A DNA stretch of 64,000 nt from Paenibacillus polysaccharolyticus (GCF_900102085.1 NZ_FMVM01000001.1:372001-436000); one strand, 5' to 3'; shown: positions 1 to 9,605, numbered from the stretch's first letter. Made by a program: numbers and translations. The notes: generated from the sequence alone by a model not told the origin.

Positions 1-305
1 ATAAGTTTTTCGAAAAATACGGCAGCGGGGTCGCTTTCTATGGACGCTTCGTACCCGGCATTCGAACGGTTATCTCCATCCCTTGCGGTATGGCAAAAAT
101 GAACGTATTCAAATTCAGTATATTTACCTTCCTAGCCATGCTTCCGATCACATCCATCTACGTTTACCTCGGTTACAAATTGGGAGCACAATGGGAAGAA
201 GTCGGCGAAGTTGTTAAACCGTATGTCATCCCGGCAGGCATGATCTTCCTGATTGGATTTGGACTATACATGCTGTTGAAACGTTGGAAAAAAAGACCGA
301 CTTAG
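1..305 (+). CDS. DedA-family membrane protein, C-terminal part
   Basis: This is the 3' end of a gene that begins before the window; the frame is open from base 3. The visible residues include FYGRFVPGIRTVISIPCG, the conserved loop of DedA/SNARE-associated (VTT) membrane proteins. Two hydrophobic segments follow, and the protein ends in a basic tail KRWKKRPT. DedA proteins are inner-membrane proteins linked to lipid-carrier recycling and membrane homeostasis. Base composition is ordinary for the genome, unlike the AT-rich block that follows. Family assignment is firm; the exact substrate cannot be told. Confidence 0.85.
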   Translation, partial: KFFEKYGSGVAFYGRFVPGIRTVISIPCGMAKMNVFKFSIFTFLAMLPITSIYVYLGYKLGAQWEEVGEVVKPYVIPAGMIFLIGFGLYMLLKRWKKRPT

Positions 306-693
306 ACAAGTGAATGGCTTGTTGAAGTAGCCCGAACGGCCTCACCCGTTTGGAACGAATCAGTTTGGTCGATGAGCAATGGAGATTCCCCATCATTCTT
401 CGCTCCCCAGGACATTGTTGCGGGTTCTCTTCGTTGTATGTGGTCCATGTCTTACCATCATCCACTGAATATTCCATTGGAGGAGATTTATATTCTACTT
501 CAAACATGAGACTTTTAATTATTGCTGTAGTAAGCTCTCTAACGATCAATATTGTAAAACGTAATAAACGTGTGCCGATTGAGTGTCGGCACACGCTACC
601 TGTTTCGCCTTTTTAATCAGTCTAATGGACAAGGATATGAACAGAAGAAAGTTAAAAAATCTTATAATTAGGAGATAAGTCTTAGCTATCTGT
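306..693. other. Intergenic stretch between the DedA gene and the biosynthetic cluster
   Basis: About 390 bases with no convincing gene. A minus-strand open frame runs from an ATG at 504 back into the DedA gene and has protein-like text (EYSVDDGKTWTTYNEE). It lacks a ribosome site and overlaps DedA antisense, so it may be a gene remnant. A strong hairpin lies at 569-595. Composition changes to AT-rich near the right edge, marking the cluster boundary. Confidence 0.5.
569..595. terminator. Hairpin, probable terminator
   Basis: A perfect 10-bp stem CGTGTGCCGA/TCGGCACACG with a 7-base loop is followed on the plus strand, after a gap of about 14 bases, by CCTTTTTAA. It sits at the left edge of the AT-rich cluster. 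It may end transcription from the DedA side or from the cluster. Confidence 0.45.
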
Positions 694-1332
694 CTAGGGT
701 TTAGAACTTTTTTTAGCAGATAAAAAAGCTAAAAAATTAAACTCAACGTGTAATAATATAGTTACTAAAATAGAATTAGTGTAGTATGCAATAAGTCCAA
801 ACCCTAAACCCCCGGCTAACGCAAAAAGCATATATTTCATAGTATTTTTGTTGAATTGATAGTATTGTAAATGCGATAAAGAAAATAATAAAGCAGATAA
901 TATAACGGAGGTTGTCAAAGGGAGACCTGCAATTTCAAATGCTGTTTCGTAATTAAAATTCTCACTAATAATCGGAATGAGTAGACCTCGAAATAAAATT
1001 TCTTCAACAATCGGAAACACAATTACAAAATTTATTATATCCTTTCTCCCCGTTGGATTATAACCTGAATACCTTGAGATAAGCAGATTAACAACAAAAA
1101 TAACAACAATAAGTAACAGTGTTGATTTCAAATTAATTGGTGAATACAAGGAGATATTATTGTTGTAAAACAAATAAATTATTATCACTAAAGTTCCCCA
1201 AATGTAAACCACATTAGATTCCGAAAATTTGTGAATTTTGAAAATAGAATATAACATAATTAACATTTTTTTGACAACTACATATGAGAAAGAAAGACTT
1301 GTTATACATATAACTGAGAATAGTACACCCAC
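694..1332 (-). CDS. CPBP-family intramembrane metalloprotease
   Basis: A 212-residue polytopic membrane protein with the CPBP (CAAX protease/bacteriocin-processing) motifs: EEILFRG near residues 110-116 (EExxxR), His154 in SLSHLQ, and a third motif LLHVEFN near the end. The start is a GTG with AAGGAAG eight bases upstream. It is the last gene of the minus-strand operon, 40 bases after the exporter gene. In peptide-product clusters CPBP proteins either finish leader removal or give self-immunity. Which of these applies here cannot be told. Family call is firm; role is inferred from context. Confidence 0.85.
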   Translation of the reverse strand: MGVLFSVICITSLSFSYVVVKKMLIMLYSIFKIHKFSESNVVYIWGTLVIIIYLFYNNNISLYSPINLKSTLLLIVVIFVVNLLISRYSGYNPTGRKDIINFVIVFPIVEEILFRGLLIPIISENFNYETAFEIAGLPLTTSVILSALLFSLSHLQYYQFNKNTMKYMLFALAGGLGFGLIAYYTNSILVTILLHVEFNFLAFLSAKKSSKP

Positions 1333-1372
1333 TCTGCTATCTTCCTTTCTTTTAACAAATTTAGTATAGTCT

Positions 1373-3403
1373 TTAGACCATCATGTAGTGATTATGCTTG
1401 ATTTGGCCACTCTCTAGTTTTATCACTCGATCAGCTACACTGAAGTACTGATCATCGTGAGTGACTACGATAATTCCCTTGCCTTGGGATTTAAGAATTG
1501 AAAGTAACTCTTCATAAAAGAACGCTTTAAATTCTGGATCTTGCTCAGCCGCCCATTCATCCAATAAAATTAAAGGTTTATTTTCTAAACATGAGATAAT
1601 ATAGGCTAATCGTTTCTTCTGTCCCGTAGATAATTCGTTAGAATTTATATTTCCGTTACTATCAATAAACACTTTAGACTCCATTTTCATTAATTTAAGC
1701 AGATCGTTGATAGTTCCTTTATTTGTATTAATATCTATACCATACAATTTATTAAATAGATGAAGGTCACTAAAAATAGCCGAGAAACATTCATTCAACT
1801 CTTCCATCGATGCTTTTTCACCATTTAGTTTAACAACTCCTCCCTGAGGGTTGTATAAACCTGTCATAATTTTTGATAATGTCGATTTTCCACTCCCATT
1901 TCCACCAATTATCATCAAAATTTCGCCTGACCTAATTGACATATTGATAGGACCTAATTTAAACTCGGTTTTATTGTTATTTTTATCACTTACAAAATAA
2001 CTGTACTCAATATTTTCCAGATCCAACTCAATTTTGCTTGGGGATCTTCGTGGTTTATTTTCCTGTATATCTATATCACTTTTTGAATCTTCACTTTTTT
2101 GGAGCAATAAAATCAAATCATTGATTTGTTTCATATTTACTTTCAATGATTCCAACTGAGAAATTGAATTGATTAAAATTTGGAATGGACCCAGCATATA
2201 AAATACAATAAATAATGTTTCACGTAAGTTTGCTACATTTATACCTGTTAGTAGTATTGGAAAAATAAATACTACAACTGCAAAGATGATGTTGTACATC
2301 GTAATGTTATACAAATTGTAATTTAATATTTTAATAGACGCTTTTACATTATAATTTGTAGTTTCATTAGCACAATTTTTCATTTCTGCTACATACTCTG
2401 ATTTTTTATGTTTGTTTAGGATTAGTTCTCTGAAACCGTGTAACATGTGAGTAGTATAAGAGAAATATCTATCTTTCATTTCTCTATTTTTCGTCCAATA
2501 TTTAGAAGCTTTTTTATTAACAAATATACTAAAACTTAGATTAAGTACTATAATCGACAGGGAACCAACAAACCCATAGAAGTTCTGGTAACCTAAATAA
2601 CCCATACAAAAGATAATAGTCAGTAGACTTGAAAAACCTGTTACTACTAATTCTGGTGATTTAGATATGGCCTCTGTGTCACTATTTAATACTGTGTATA
2701 TTTTAGAACTACCTATCTTTTCAACTTTCTCATATGATGAATCGGTTATTCCATCAACAATTAACTTTCTTTTTTCATTTATAAGTAAACTAGCATTCTT
2801 TATCAACTTTTCTTGTAAAACTTTTTGAGTGAATACGAAAAATATTACAAAGAATATAAAGAACATAAGTAAGTAACTTGAATACTTCAGTTCAGTATTA
2901 AAAGTTTCGTTGATCGTTAATATGATCATTGTATTCATTAATCCGTTAATAATACTTAAAGAAATGATAGCTGCATAATTTTTTTCTCCTTCCTTTTCGG
3001 ATGAGAACAATGCATGTATAAATAATAGATATACAAATAAAGTACTTATTAACGCAATAAAAGATAAAAAAATCCAGTTTCCATAGGTAGCATTAATCAA
3101 TTCCCATTTTGAAATACCAAATAAATAATTTGTACTTGAAAATATACATATTCCGAAATAACCAACTACTGCACTTATCAGTAATACTTCTTTTATAGTT
3201 TCTTTTTTTGTTTTCTTGAATGCTCTTTTTTTCTGTTTTGTTTCTTTAAGTATCTTGCCAGTATAAAACAAAATTAAAATGATCAAACACGACAAAAAGA
3301 AAAAAAACATTTTAAAAAAACTCATCTCAATACCTAATCCATAAAAAACACCTTTATTGTTGATTAGAAAGTTTTCAAGAAGAAGTGACCGTGGATTCAT
3401 CAT
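1373..3403 (-). CDS. Cyclic-peptide-type ABC exporter (fused permease and ATPase)
   Basis: A 676-residue half-transporter. The ATPase has Walker A GGNGSGKST (500-508), signature LSTGQKKR (591-598) and Walker B LILLDEWAAEQDPEF (about 611-625), with H-loop VTHDD. The LDEWAAxQDPEF wording is typical of the PvdE/SyrD/YojI-type cyclic peptide and siderophore exporters. The permease has about six helices. An extra N-terminal region of roughly 140 residues with about three more membrane segments makes it longer than the usual 550 or so. The gene lies 5 bases after the adenylation gene, and a GAGGTG ribosome site precedes the ATG pair. Likely job: export of the finished cluster product, possibly also self-resistance. 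Confidence 0.88.
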   Translation of the reverse strand: MMNPRSLLLENFLINNKGVFYGLGIEMSFFKMFFFFLSCLIILILFYTGKILKETKQKKRAFKKTKKETIKEVLLISAVVGYFGICIFSSTNYLFGISKWELINATYGNWIFLSFIALISTLFVYLLFIHALFSSEKEGEKNYAAIISLSIINGLMNTMIILTINETFNTELKYSSYLLMFFIFFVIFFVFTQKVLQEKLIKNASLLINEKRKLIVDGITDSSYEKVEKIGSSKIYTVLNSDTEAISKSPELVVTGFSSLLTIIFCMGYLGYQNFYGFVGSLSIIVLNLSFSIFVNKKASKYWTKNREMKDRYFSYTTHMLHGFRELILNKHKKSEYVAEMKNCANETTNYNVKASIKILNYNLYNITMYNIIFAVVVFIFPILLTGINVANLRETLFIVFYMLGPFQILINSISQLESLKVNMKQINDLILLLQKSEDSKSDIDIQENKPRRSPSKIELDLENIEYSYFVSDKNNNKTEFKLGPINMSIRSGEILMIIGGNGSGKSTLSKIMTGLYNPQGGVVKLNGEKASMEELNECFSAIFSDLHLFNKLYGIDINTNKGTINDLLKLMKMESKVFIDSNGNINSNELSTGQKKRLAYIISCLENKPLILLDEWAAEQDPEFKAFFYEELLSILKSQGKGIIVVTHDDQYFSVADRVIKLESGQIKHNHYMMV

Positions 3404-3408
3404 TAAAC

Positions 3409-5166
3409 CTACACCTCTTTACTACTTTCGATATTGGATTCAACATATTGCATTAACTCTTCAATGTTATTAAAGAAAGAATTAGTTAAAGTTTCATCGG
3501 CCAAAAGAATATCAAAATGGTTCTCAATTTCAACTAAAATTTTTACAAAGGATATGGAATCAATGAAATCAATAGAGGTCTCCAAAGTTATATCATCAGA
3601 TACTGTGACTTTTTTTATAATAGATATAATTTCGGTATTAGTTTCCGATAGGTCTTTTTCCAAATCAGCTTCTTTTACTTTATCTTCAGAAAGAATATCA
3701 ATCTCCATGTTCTTCAACGCATTTCGATCGATTTTTCCATTTGGTGTTTGAGGCATGCTTTGGATCTCTATGAATTTGTTTGGAATCATGTAGTCCGGTA
3801 ATTTTTCCTTGAGAAACCGTTTCAACTCATCGGCATTCTGCATGCTATCAGAGCAGTAGTATACCCATAAACTGTTGATACTGTTTACAGTATGCACTAT
3901 AACAATGGCTTGACTCACAAGTTGCGAATCATATATTACTTTTTCTATTTCTTCGACTTCTACCCTGTAACCTCTGATTTTCACCTGATTATCCATTCGC
4001 CCAATATACTTAATGTTACCGTTAGATATGTACTTTCCGTAATCACCTGTCCGGTATATTTTTCTATTCTGAAGATCGTTTACCACCACAAATCTCTCAG
4101 AAGTTAATTGTTCTTTATTATAATATCCAAGAGATAATGCTACTCCCGCTATGCAGATTTCCCCTACTTCGCCTGGTTCTACCTTTTGTAAACTATCATC
4201 CAATATAAAAATCTCATAATTACGTAATGGTTTACCAATCGTTATCTCGTTCTCGTGCGTGACATTTGATACTGTTGCCCAAACGGTTGCCTCTGTTGGG
4301 CCATAGACATTATATATAGTGGCTTTTGTATTTCCCCTTATATCTTCAAGTAAATTTATAGGGAAACTTTCTCCACCAATAATAATATCTTGAACATTTT
4401 CAAGTGCTTTCTCATTAAAATTCAATAACATTCTAGCTCTGGAAGGTGTCATCTGAACTACATCAATCTCATATTTACTAATTAATTCATAAATTGCTTT
4501 AGGATTTGTGCTCTCTCTGGTATTGGCAAGTATAACTGTCATCCCTTTACAAAGAGCCATCACACTCTCAAGAAAAAATATATCAAATGAAACTGTTGTT
4601 AAACATATGATCTTTTTACCATCATCTAGACCACAAGCCTCACTCATTACATCAACAAAGTTAACTAATGAATCTTCTCCTATCATGACTCCTTTAGGGT
4701 TCCCCGTAGATCCTGATGTATAAATGATATAGGCTGGATTCAAACTTACGGGATTCTCAGTCAGTGCTTGTTTCAGTGAATTAATAGCATGCGATGGTTC
4801 GTTATCAATAAAAAATACGTTGCTATCTGAAAACATTCCTGCATTTTCCACCGTTGTTAACACATAGTCACACGAACTATCAGCAATTATATAATTAATT
4901 CTATCCTTAGGATACGATAGATCAATTGGAATATAAGTACTTTTATTTTTCAAGATTGCAAAAATCGAAATAAGCAATTCTATACTTCTTGGTACAGCAA
5001 GAAGTATAGTTTTGTTACTCAATCCACTATTGGATAGAGACTCCGCGAGATCATCAACACGTAATAGAAAATCATTATAGTTTATTCTTTCATTTTCAAA
5101 GATTATCGCATCTTTATTCCCAAAATCAGTAGCGGAACGAACTAAGAATTCATATAAATTTTTCAT
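3409..5166 (-). CDS. Stand-alone NRPS adenylation-carrier protein (A-PCP), glycine-like code
   Basis: A 585-residue protein: AMP-binding adenylation domain (about 1-490) followed by a carrier domain (about 510-580). Core motifs visible are YIIYTSGSTGNPKG (146-159), YGPTE (288-292), YRTGDY (371-376) and the catalytic lysine in PNGKIDR (Lys478). The carrier serine is Ser537 in FIDSISF. Reading the specificity pocket by eye gives D-I-L-Q-I-G-V-V-W-K, which is close to the published glycine code DILQLGLIWK. There is no condensation or thioesterase domain, so the loaded aminoacyl group must be used by a separate enzyme, possibly the transglutaminase-like or BtrH-like neighbours. Its ATG overlaps the preceding stop (TAATG). 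Confidence 0.88.
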   Translation of the reverse strand: MKNLYEFLVRSATDFGNKDAIIFENERINYNDFLLRVDDLAESLSNSGLSNKTILLAVPRSIELLISIFAILKNKSTYIPIDLSYPKDRINYIIADSSCDYVLTTVENAGMFSDSNVFFIDNEPSHAINSLKQALTENPVSLNPAYIIYTSGSTGNPKGVMIGEDSLVNFVDVMSEACGLDDGKKIICLTTVSFDIFFLESVMALCKGMTVILANTRESTNPKAIYELISKYEIDVVQMTPSRARMLLNFNEKALENVQDIIIGGESFPINLLEDIRGNTKATIYNVYGPTEATVWATVSNVTHENEITIGKPLRNYEIFILDDSLQKVEPGEVGEICIAGVALSLGYYNKEQLTSERFVVVNDLQNRKIYRTGDYGKYISNGNIKYIGRMDNQVKIRGYRVEVEEIEKVIYDSQLVSQAIVIVHTVNSINSLWVYYCSDSMQNADELKRFLKEKLPDYMIPNKFIEIQSMPQTPNGKIDRNALKNMEIDILSEDKVKEADLEKDLSETNTEIISIIKKVTVSDDITLETSIDFIDSISFVKILVEIENHFDILLADETLTNSFFNNIEELMQYVESNIESSKEV

Positions 5167-6197
5167 TAAATAATCTCTCCACTTTCATTGGAATTTAGGT
5201 TAAACAAGATCATGAGTTCTTTCGTAATTTTCTGTTCCAAACTATAAATATCATCAAAAAGAAGACTAATTTTCTTAAATTGTTCATCCCTAACTTTTTT
5301 TGAAGAATAGTACATTCTCATAAAAGTTTTCCCTAGTATCATCCACTTTTCTTGACATTCCTGAAGGAGTACACTTACTGTATCCGCAGCATTACTATAG
5401 TTTTTTTGTACAAATAATGTATAATTTTTTATATTTATAGATGTATTTTTGAATAGCCATGCAAACATCGTATTTAATGATTCTTCTTGATTATCAAAAC
5501 TTTGTGATACAATCTCTACATTATTCGAAATAGCATCGAATAAATTTTTTATATTTTCTATTCGGGTAGTTTTTCGTGTTGCAGATCTCGTATTATTTCT
5601 TTCAAAATTTTGCTTCAAAAGTTCTTTACCATCTACTGTATATTTATCCTTGTTATTAAATGTTAATAAAGCTGTTGAACAAGCAAACACTTCTTCAATC
5701 CCTATTTTCAAAGGTTCTAAGTTTTGAGTTGGATCTAAGACTAGACACTCTCCATTATCAACGCCTGAAATTATAATTGCATGGGAGTAACTGAATTTTT
5801 GATACATTCGATTAAACTTGCAGAGAATAGTATCTACAAAAACAACAACTGGTTTGTTGTCCTGTAACTCTTGTAAAATAGAATTGTACATTTCATCTAC
5901 TGTCTCGCTTTTTTCCACTTGGATTGCAAGAGAAAAATACAATTCATAAAATTTCAAAGTTTCCTCAACAATGGTTAGATTAGTCAATGAAAAAGTATTA
6001 TAAAATATATTTTCTAAAGATATTGATTCTTGTTCTTCCTTAGATACATCGTAATAAAAATCTAAACCAGAATATATTACGCTAGGTTCTTTCTCAAAAT
6101 GAATAAGAATCATAGTCATTATTGCTTCCCAACAATCTACCATGCTGTAACATTTTTCTGGTATCACCAAATCTACTGTTTTTTTCATGTTATTCAT
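5166..6197 (-). CDS. BtrH-like cysteine-dyad protein (acyltransferase or peptidase fold)
   Basis: A 343-residue protein starting at the ATG preceded by AAAGGA seven bases away; longer in-frame starts lack a ribosome site. The N-terminal domain has a papain/C39-like arrangement: Cys22 in SMVDCWEA, His139 in YSHAIIIS, and Asp155 in LVLDPTQN. The C-terminal 120 or so residues are helical. This layout matches the butirosin BtrH N-terminal family, where BtrH moves an acyl group from an ACP to an amine. The gene overlaps the transglutaminase-like gene by 8 bases, so the two are translationally coupled. The acyltransferase role is inferred; a C39-like protease role is the main alternative. Confidence 0.6.
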   Translation of the reverse strand: MNNMKKTVDLVIPEKCYSMVDCWEAIMTMILIHFEKEPSVIYSGLDFYYDVSKEEQESISLENIFYNTFSLTNLTIVEETLKFYELYFSLAIQVEKSETVDEMYNSILQELQDNKPVVVFVDTILCKFNRMYQKFSYSHAIIISGVDNGECLVLDPTQNLEPLKIGIEEVFACSTALLTFNNKDKYTVDGKELLKQNFERNNTRSATRKTTRIENIKNLFDAISNNVEIVSQSFDNQEESLNTMFAWLFKNTSINIKNYTLFVQKNYSNAADTVSVLLQECQEKWMILGKTFMRMYYSSKKVRDEQFKKISLLFDDIYSLEQKITKELMILFNLNSNESGEII

Positions 6198-7245
6198 GAA
6201 TAGTTCCTTTCTGAAATGGAAGTTGCCAAAAGATATCTGGGTTACTGATCGCCCTTGTAAAATCATAGTCTTGGATTTGGGGTACTAGGTGTACTACGTT
6301 GTCTTCATAACAAGAGTCCACACCAATAGACATCTCAAGTGAACCGCTGAATCTATAAAGCTTATGTTTTATACTATGCAAATAGGTATTAATATTTAAT
6401 CTTTTTCCAAAATAATTTGCACTCTCATTAATGTGTATTTCGTTTTTTTCGTTCATTATTAAATTTCTAAATTCATGTAACGACAATGGTTCATTTTGAT
6501 TATTGAGAAAAAACAAACAATAACTAGGATCTAACATTATCCATTTATTTAATTCCTTGGAATAAACAATAACCACAACATGGCTATCATCCGTTTCTCT
6601 TTCTCTTGGGCTGCAAGTAATATATCTAGCATACAGACCTGCAGCCAGACAGAGTTCTGAAAGAACAATAGCTAAGCCCCTACAATTCAATCTATTTCCA
6701 TGCTCATTGGCAAAGTTTAGTAAGGATAGCAAGTCTCTTTTTGGAGGTAATACTATATAGCTTTTATGCTTGATCCTTTGGTTAACCCATTTTAAGCATG
6801 AATACATTTTATTAAAATCGTCTTGAGAATCATCCAACCATTCTTCCATTTTTACATACTCTTTTATATTAGTAATATTTTCAAAACTGTACTTGAATTT
6901 TACATAGTCACCCTCTTGTTTATATATCTCATTTTCCAGAGAGACACGCTCAACATTAAGATTTTGAAATTCCTTTTTTTCCACTGCTATGAAAGAGACT
7001 AGGCATTCTGTTTTATGAATAGTATCCGTTCTCTCAAAAACAAATTTTCTGGACTTTGACGTTTTCGTAAGATTATATTTTTTATTCAAAAAATAAAAGA
7101 AAAAATCATTTTCCGTAATATTAAACTTCAAGCACTTGCGGTTAAAGATACCTTCGCTTGGGCAAGAAATGAATAATTCATTATTATTTATATGCAGCAA
7201 TATAGTTTGGGATAATTCCTCTGAAGCAAGGTATAAACAGTTCAT
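6190..7245 (-). CDS. Transglutaminase-like superfamily protein
   Basis: A 351-residue protein. Residues 145-245 carry the transglutaminase-core triad: Cys188 in RLNCRGLA, His222 in DDSHVVVIVY and Asp239 in WIMLDPSY. The N-terminal half looks like a beta-rich accessory domain and is unassigned. No signal peptide is seen, so it acts in the cytoplasm. In andrimid biosynthesis the transglutaminase homologue AdmF condenses carrier-bound acyl and aminoacyl groups. The neighbouring ACPs and A-PCP make a similar amide-forming role attractive here, but protease or transglutaminase activity on the peptide is equally possible. It lies 12 bases after the radical SAM gene. Confidence 0.75.
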   Translation of the reverse strand: MNCLYLASEELSQTILLHINNNELFISCPSEGIFNRKCLKFNITENDFFFYFLNKKYNLTKTSKSRKFVFERTDTIHKTECLVSFIAVEKKEFQNLNVERVSLENEIYKQEGDYVKFKYSFENITNIKEYVKMEEWLDDSQDDFNKMYSCLKWVNQRIKHKSYIVLPPKRDLLSLLNFANEHGNRLNCRGLAIVLSELCLAAGLYARYITCSPRERETDDSHVVVIVYSKELNKWIMLDPSYCLFFLNNQNEPLSLHEFRNLIMNEKNEIHINESANYFGKRLNINTYLHSIKHKLYRFSGSLEMSIGVDSCYEDNVVHLVPQIQDYDFTRAISNPDIFWQLPFQKGTIHE

Positions 7246-7257
7246 ATTCCATTTCCT

Positions 7258-8577
7258 CTATGTCAGTTTAATAGCATTGCCTTCTTTTATTTCTCTTTCA
7301 ATATTATAAAGAAATCTTTGTTCTTCCTTATTCTCTTTCATGCAAATCATACTTTTTTTCATGATCCAACTTGCTGGACAACCTGATGTGAAACAAACAG
7401 GCAAAAGTTCGCAAGTATTACATTTTTGCTCCAATGGTTTATCCGTCCATATCGAATTAATCATATCATTCTCATCAATCGTGCCGTTTTCTCGAATTTC
7501 TCCAATCAAGTTTTTATCAACAATTTTATGATTTTCAATATTTCTATTACATTTATATACTGAGCCGTCCCAATTAATCGCAAATCCATTCTCTTTAAAT
7601 GAATAGCACATTTTACTATTAATACTTTCATATAGGTCAGTGTAATTATTGTTTAGCTTCTTTTCGTTCTTCTTAATAAAATCCATCAATTCATAATCAC
7701 TATCTACTAGCTCATTGGTAAGTTTTTTTACACTCTCGCCCCCCCAATCTTTAATGGGCTTTTGAATAAGCTTAAAACAATTATCATCGGCAAAATTTTC
7801 ATTGAAATAGTCAAAAAACTCTTCATACTCCTTAATTTTACTTTTGAGTATGTTATTCCTTATGGCAATTGTATATCTTTTATTTATATCCGAATTTTTT
7901 ATATTTAAGAGATTTTCCGTTATCTTATCAAAAGTACCTTTGCCACTAACATGTGGCCTTAATGTATCGTGTAAACTTTTCGTACCATCAATAGTAATCT
8001 GAAAAAAAATACAGTTATTATCTATAAGTTGAGTAAATGTATCCATATCCAAATAATATCCATTAGTTGTGATTGAAGAAATGAAAGGCACTCTATTTTC
8101 AGTACAAATTTCTTTGATCTTTTTAGCCATTCTTATAATTCTGTCTTTTTCAATTAATGGCTCGCCTCCAAACCATTCAATATATACCGACTTATATTTT
8201 TTTATATTTTTATAGAGAAATTTAACGATACTTTTCTCAACTTCGTCAGACATAGATTTGTTATTTTTTTCCTGATAACAATATTGACAACGAAAATTAC
8301 AATTGTTCGTCATGACTATTGTCATCCTTAAATTATTATCATAGATGCTTTTGTCTACGATATGCTTGAATAGCCTAATTTCATCGATACTTTCAGAAGT
8401 TACTAGACCATACTTTTCGAGCTCTTCACTAAAATCTAAGGTATTGATTTCTTCTTCATTGTTTTTTAATGATTGAAAAGACTTTTGATCTACTTCAATC
8501 AGCTTGGATGAGAGCGTGTTGAAAATGAAATGCCGGCCCTCATTTTCTAAAAAAACATTATACATTGAGCTTTTCAT
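7258..8577 (-). CDS. Radical SAM/SPASM peptide maturase
   Basis: A 439-residue enzyme. The radical SAM cluster motif is Cys93-x3-Cys97-x2-Cys100 (NNCNFRCQYCYQ). A GGEP motif follows (EWFGGEP), and a C-terminal SPASM region rich in cysteines (KCNTCELLPVCFTSGC and others) should hold auxiliary 4Fe-4S clusters. Residues 1-80 look like a peptide-recognition (RRE-like) region. I chose the ATG with AAGGAG seven bases upstream over one ten codons earlier. SPASM maturases modify ribosomal peptides by thioether, C-C or epimer formation. The likely substrate is the 25-residue peptide of the same operon, whose single Cys24 is a candidate site. Confidence 0.88.
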   Translation of the reverse strand: MKSSMYNVFLENEGRHFIFNTLSSKLIEVDQKSFQSLKNNEEEINTLDFSEELEKYGLVTSESIDEIRLFKHIVDKSIYDNNLRMTIVMTNNCNFRCQYCYQEKNNKSMSDEVEKSIVKFLYKNIKKYKSVYIEWFGGEPLIEKDRIIRMAKKIKEICTENRVPFISSITTNGYYLDMDTFTQLIDNNCIFFQITIDGTKSLHDTLRPHVSGKGTFDKITENLLNIKNSDINKRYTIAIRNNILKSKIKEYEEFFDYFNENFADDNCFKLIQKPIKDWGGESVKKLTNELVDSDYELMDFIKKNEKKLNNNYTDLYESINSKMCYSFKENGFAINWDGSVYKCNRNIENHKIVDKNLIGEIRENGTIDENDMINSIWTDKPLEQKCNTCELLPVCFTSGCPASWIMKKSMICMKENKEEQRFLYNIEREIKEGNAIKLT

Positions 8578-8608
8578 ATGATCTCTCCTTATTTCCAATT
8601 TTTTCATA

Positions 8609-9580
8609 CTACAAAGCCATTAATATATTTTTGTACAACTTTACTTCAAAACTCATAATTTCAATTAGTGAATTTTCAATATCTTCCAAATTATCCTTTG
8701 TTGGATCTATACTACATTTAAGTATAAGCAACTTAAAAAGTTCGAATTTCTTAACTAATTTCTCAAACTCACGCGTATAGGTTTCACCGAAAACTTCACT
8801 TGTCAACTGTTTCAATAAACGCTTGGAAGTAATAATTCCTTCTGATGCTATATCAAAAACGAGATTATAATATTTTTTTTGTTCAATATATTCTCCACTG
8901 TTTCGAAGATATTCAAAGTACTTGTGCAATTCTTCATAAGCTGAAAACCCATAAAAATTCTCTCCTTCATTTCCCCCCTTCAAGAAAAAACGCACCGTAT
9001 CTGCAAGTTTAATTTTATATTTTTCTACATCGTTTATATTATTTCCGATGATGCTTGTCTCCTCACATATAACTTCTATAAAGTGATTTAACGGGTCATC
9101 ATAATCCAATTTCAACCAACCATCGTAAGTTCTTATAGGGTATGTCGGAATATACCCGTCACTGACATACAAACCCTTAATTTCATCCCACCCTATTAAA
9201 TTAATATAATGTTTGGTATTAACATTTTGATTATTAACAAATAAATTGTTGTACTCCAAAAATTTGGTGCCTATATGACCTATAATAAAGCTGTTGCAGT
9301 TGATCTTGTTCCTTACCCAATGTTCTTTGTTATCGTTCTCATTAATACCAGAGAGTACTATTTGATTTTCTTCTAGAAAATGCGCTATCCCTTGTTCAAA
9401 TGCCATAAATATTCTAGATCTGGTGATATTCATAGATTTAAAAACGATATTTAGGTCACAATACATTAAGATATCTAACTCTTTAATGTTTGGAACAACC
9501 AATCGAAGATAGTTGAAAATACAATTTGATAAGCAATAACTTCCTGGATAAGTAGTGTAATTAGAATTATTTAAAAGCAT
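8609..9580 (-). CDS. BtrH-like cysteine-dyad protein, second copy
   Basis: A 323-residue protein whose N-terminus reads YPGSYCLSNCIFNYL (Cys16, Cys20), followed by His124 in TKHYINLIGW and Asp141 in YVSDGY. This is the same Cys-His-Asp order as the 5166-6197 product and as the BtrH N-terminal family. The C-terminal third is helical. Overall sequence similarity to the other copy is low, so these are relatives by layout only. An AGGGG ribosome site is eight bases before the ATG. It sits between the subtilase and radical SAM genes. Likely role: acyl transfer from an ACP, or peptide cleavage; not resolved from sequence. Confidence 0.55.
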   Translation of the reverse strand: MLLNNSNYTTYPGSYCLSNCIFNYLRLVVPNIKELDILMYCDLNIVFKSMNITRSRIFMAFEQGIAHFLEENQIVLSGINENDNKEHWVRNKINCNSFIIGHIGTKFLEYNNLFVNNQNVNTKHYINLIGWDEIKGLYVSDGYIPTYPIRTYDGWLKLDYDDPLNHFIEVICEETSIIGNNINDVEKYKIKLADTVRFFLKGGNEGENFYGFSAYEELHKYFEYLRNSGEYIEQKKYYNLVFDIASEGIITSKRLLKQLTSEVFGETYTREFEKLVKKFELFKLLILKCSIDPTKDNLEDIENSLIEIMSFEVKLYKNILMAL

Positions 9581-9605
9581 TCAAACACCCCTATTTTCTT
9601 ATCCT

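Noticed and set aside
226..504. Open reading frame of about 90 codons, minus strand, with protein-like text
   Set aside because: It has no ribosome site, runs antisense into the DedA gene and has no neighbour on the same strand. Kept only as a possible remnant in the intergenic note.
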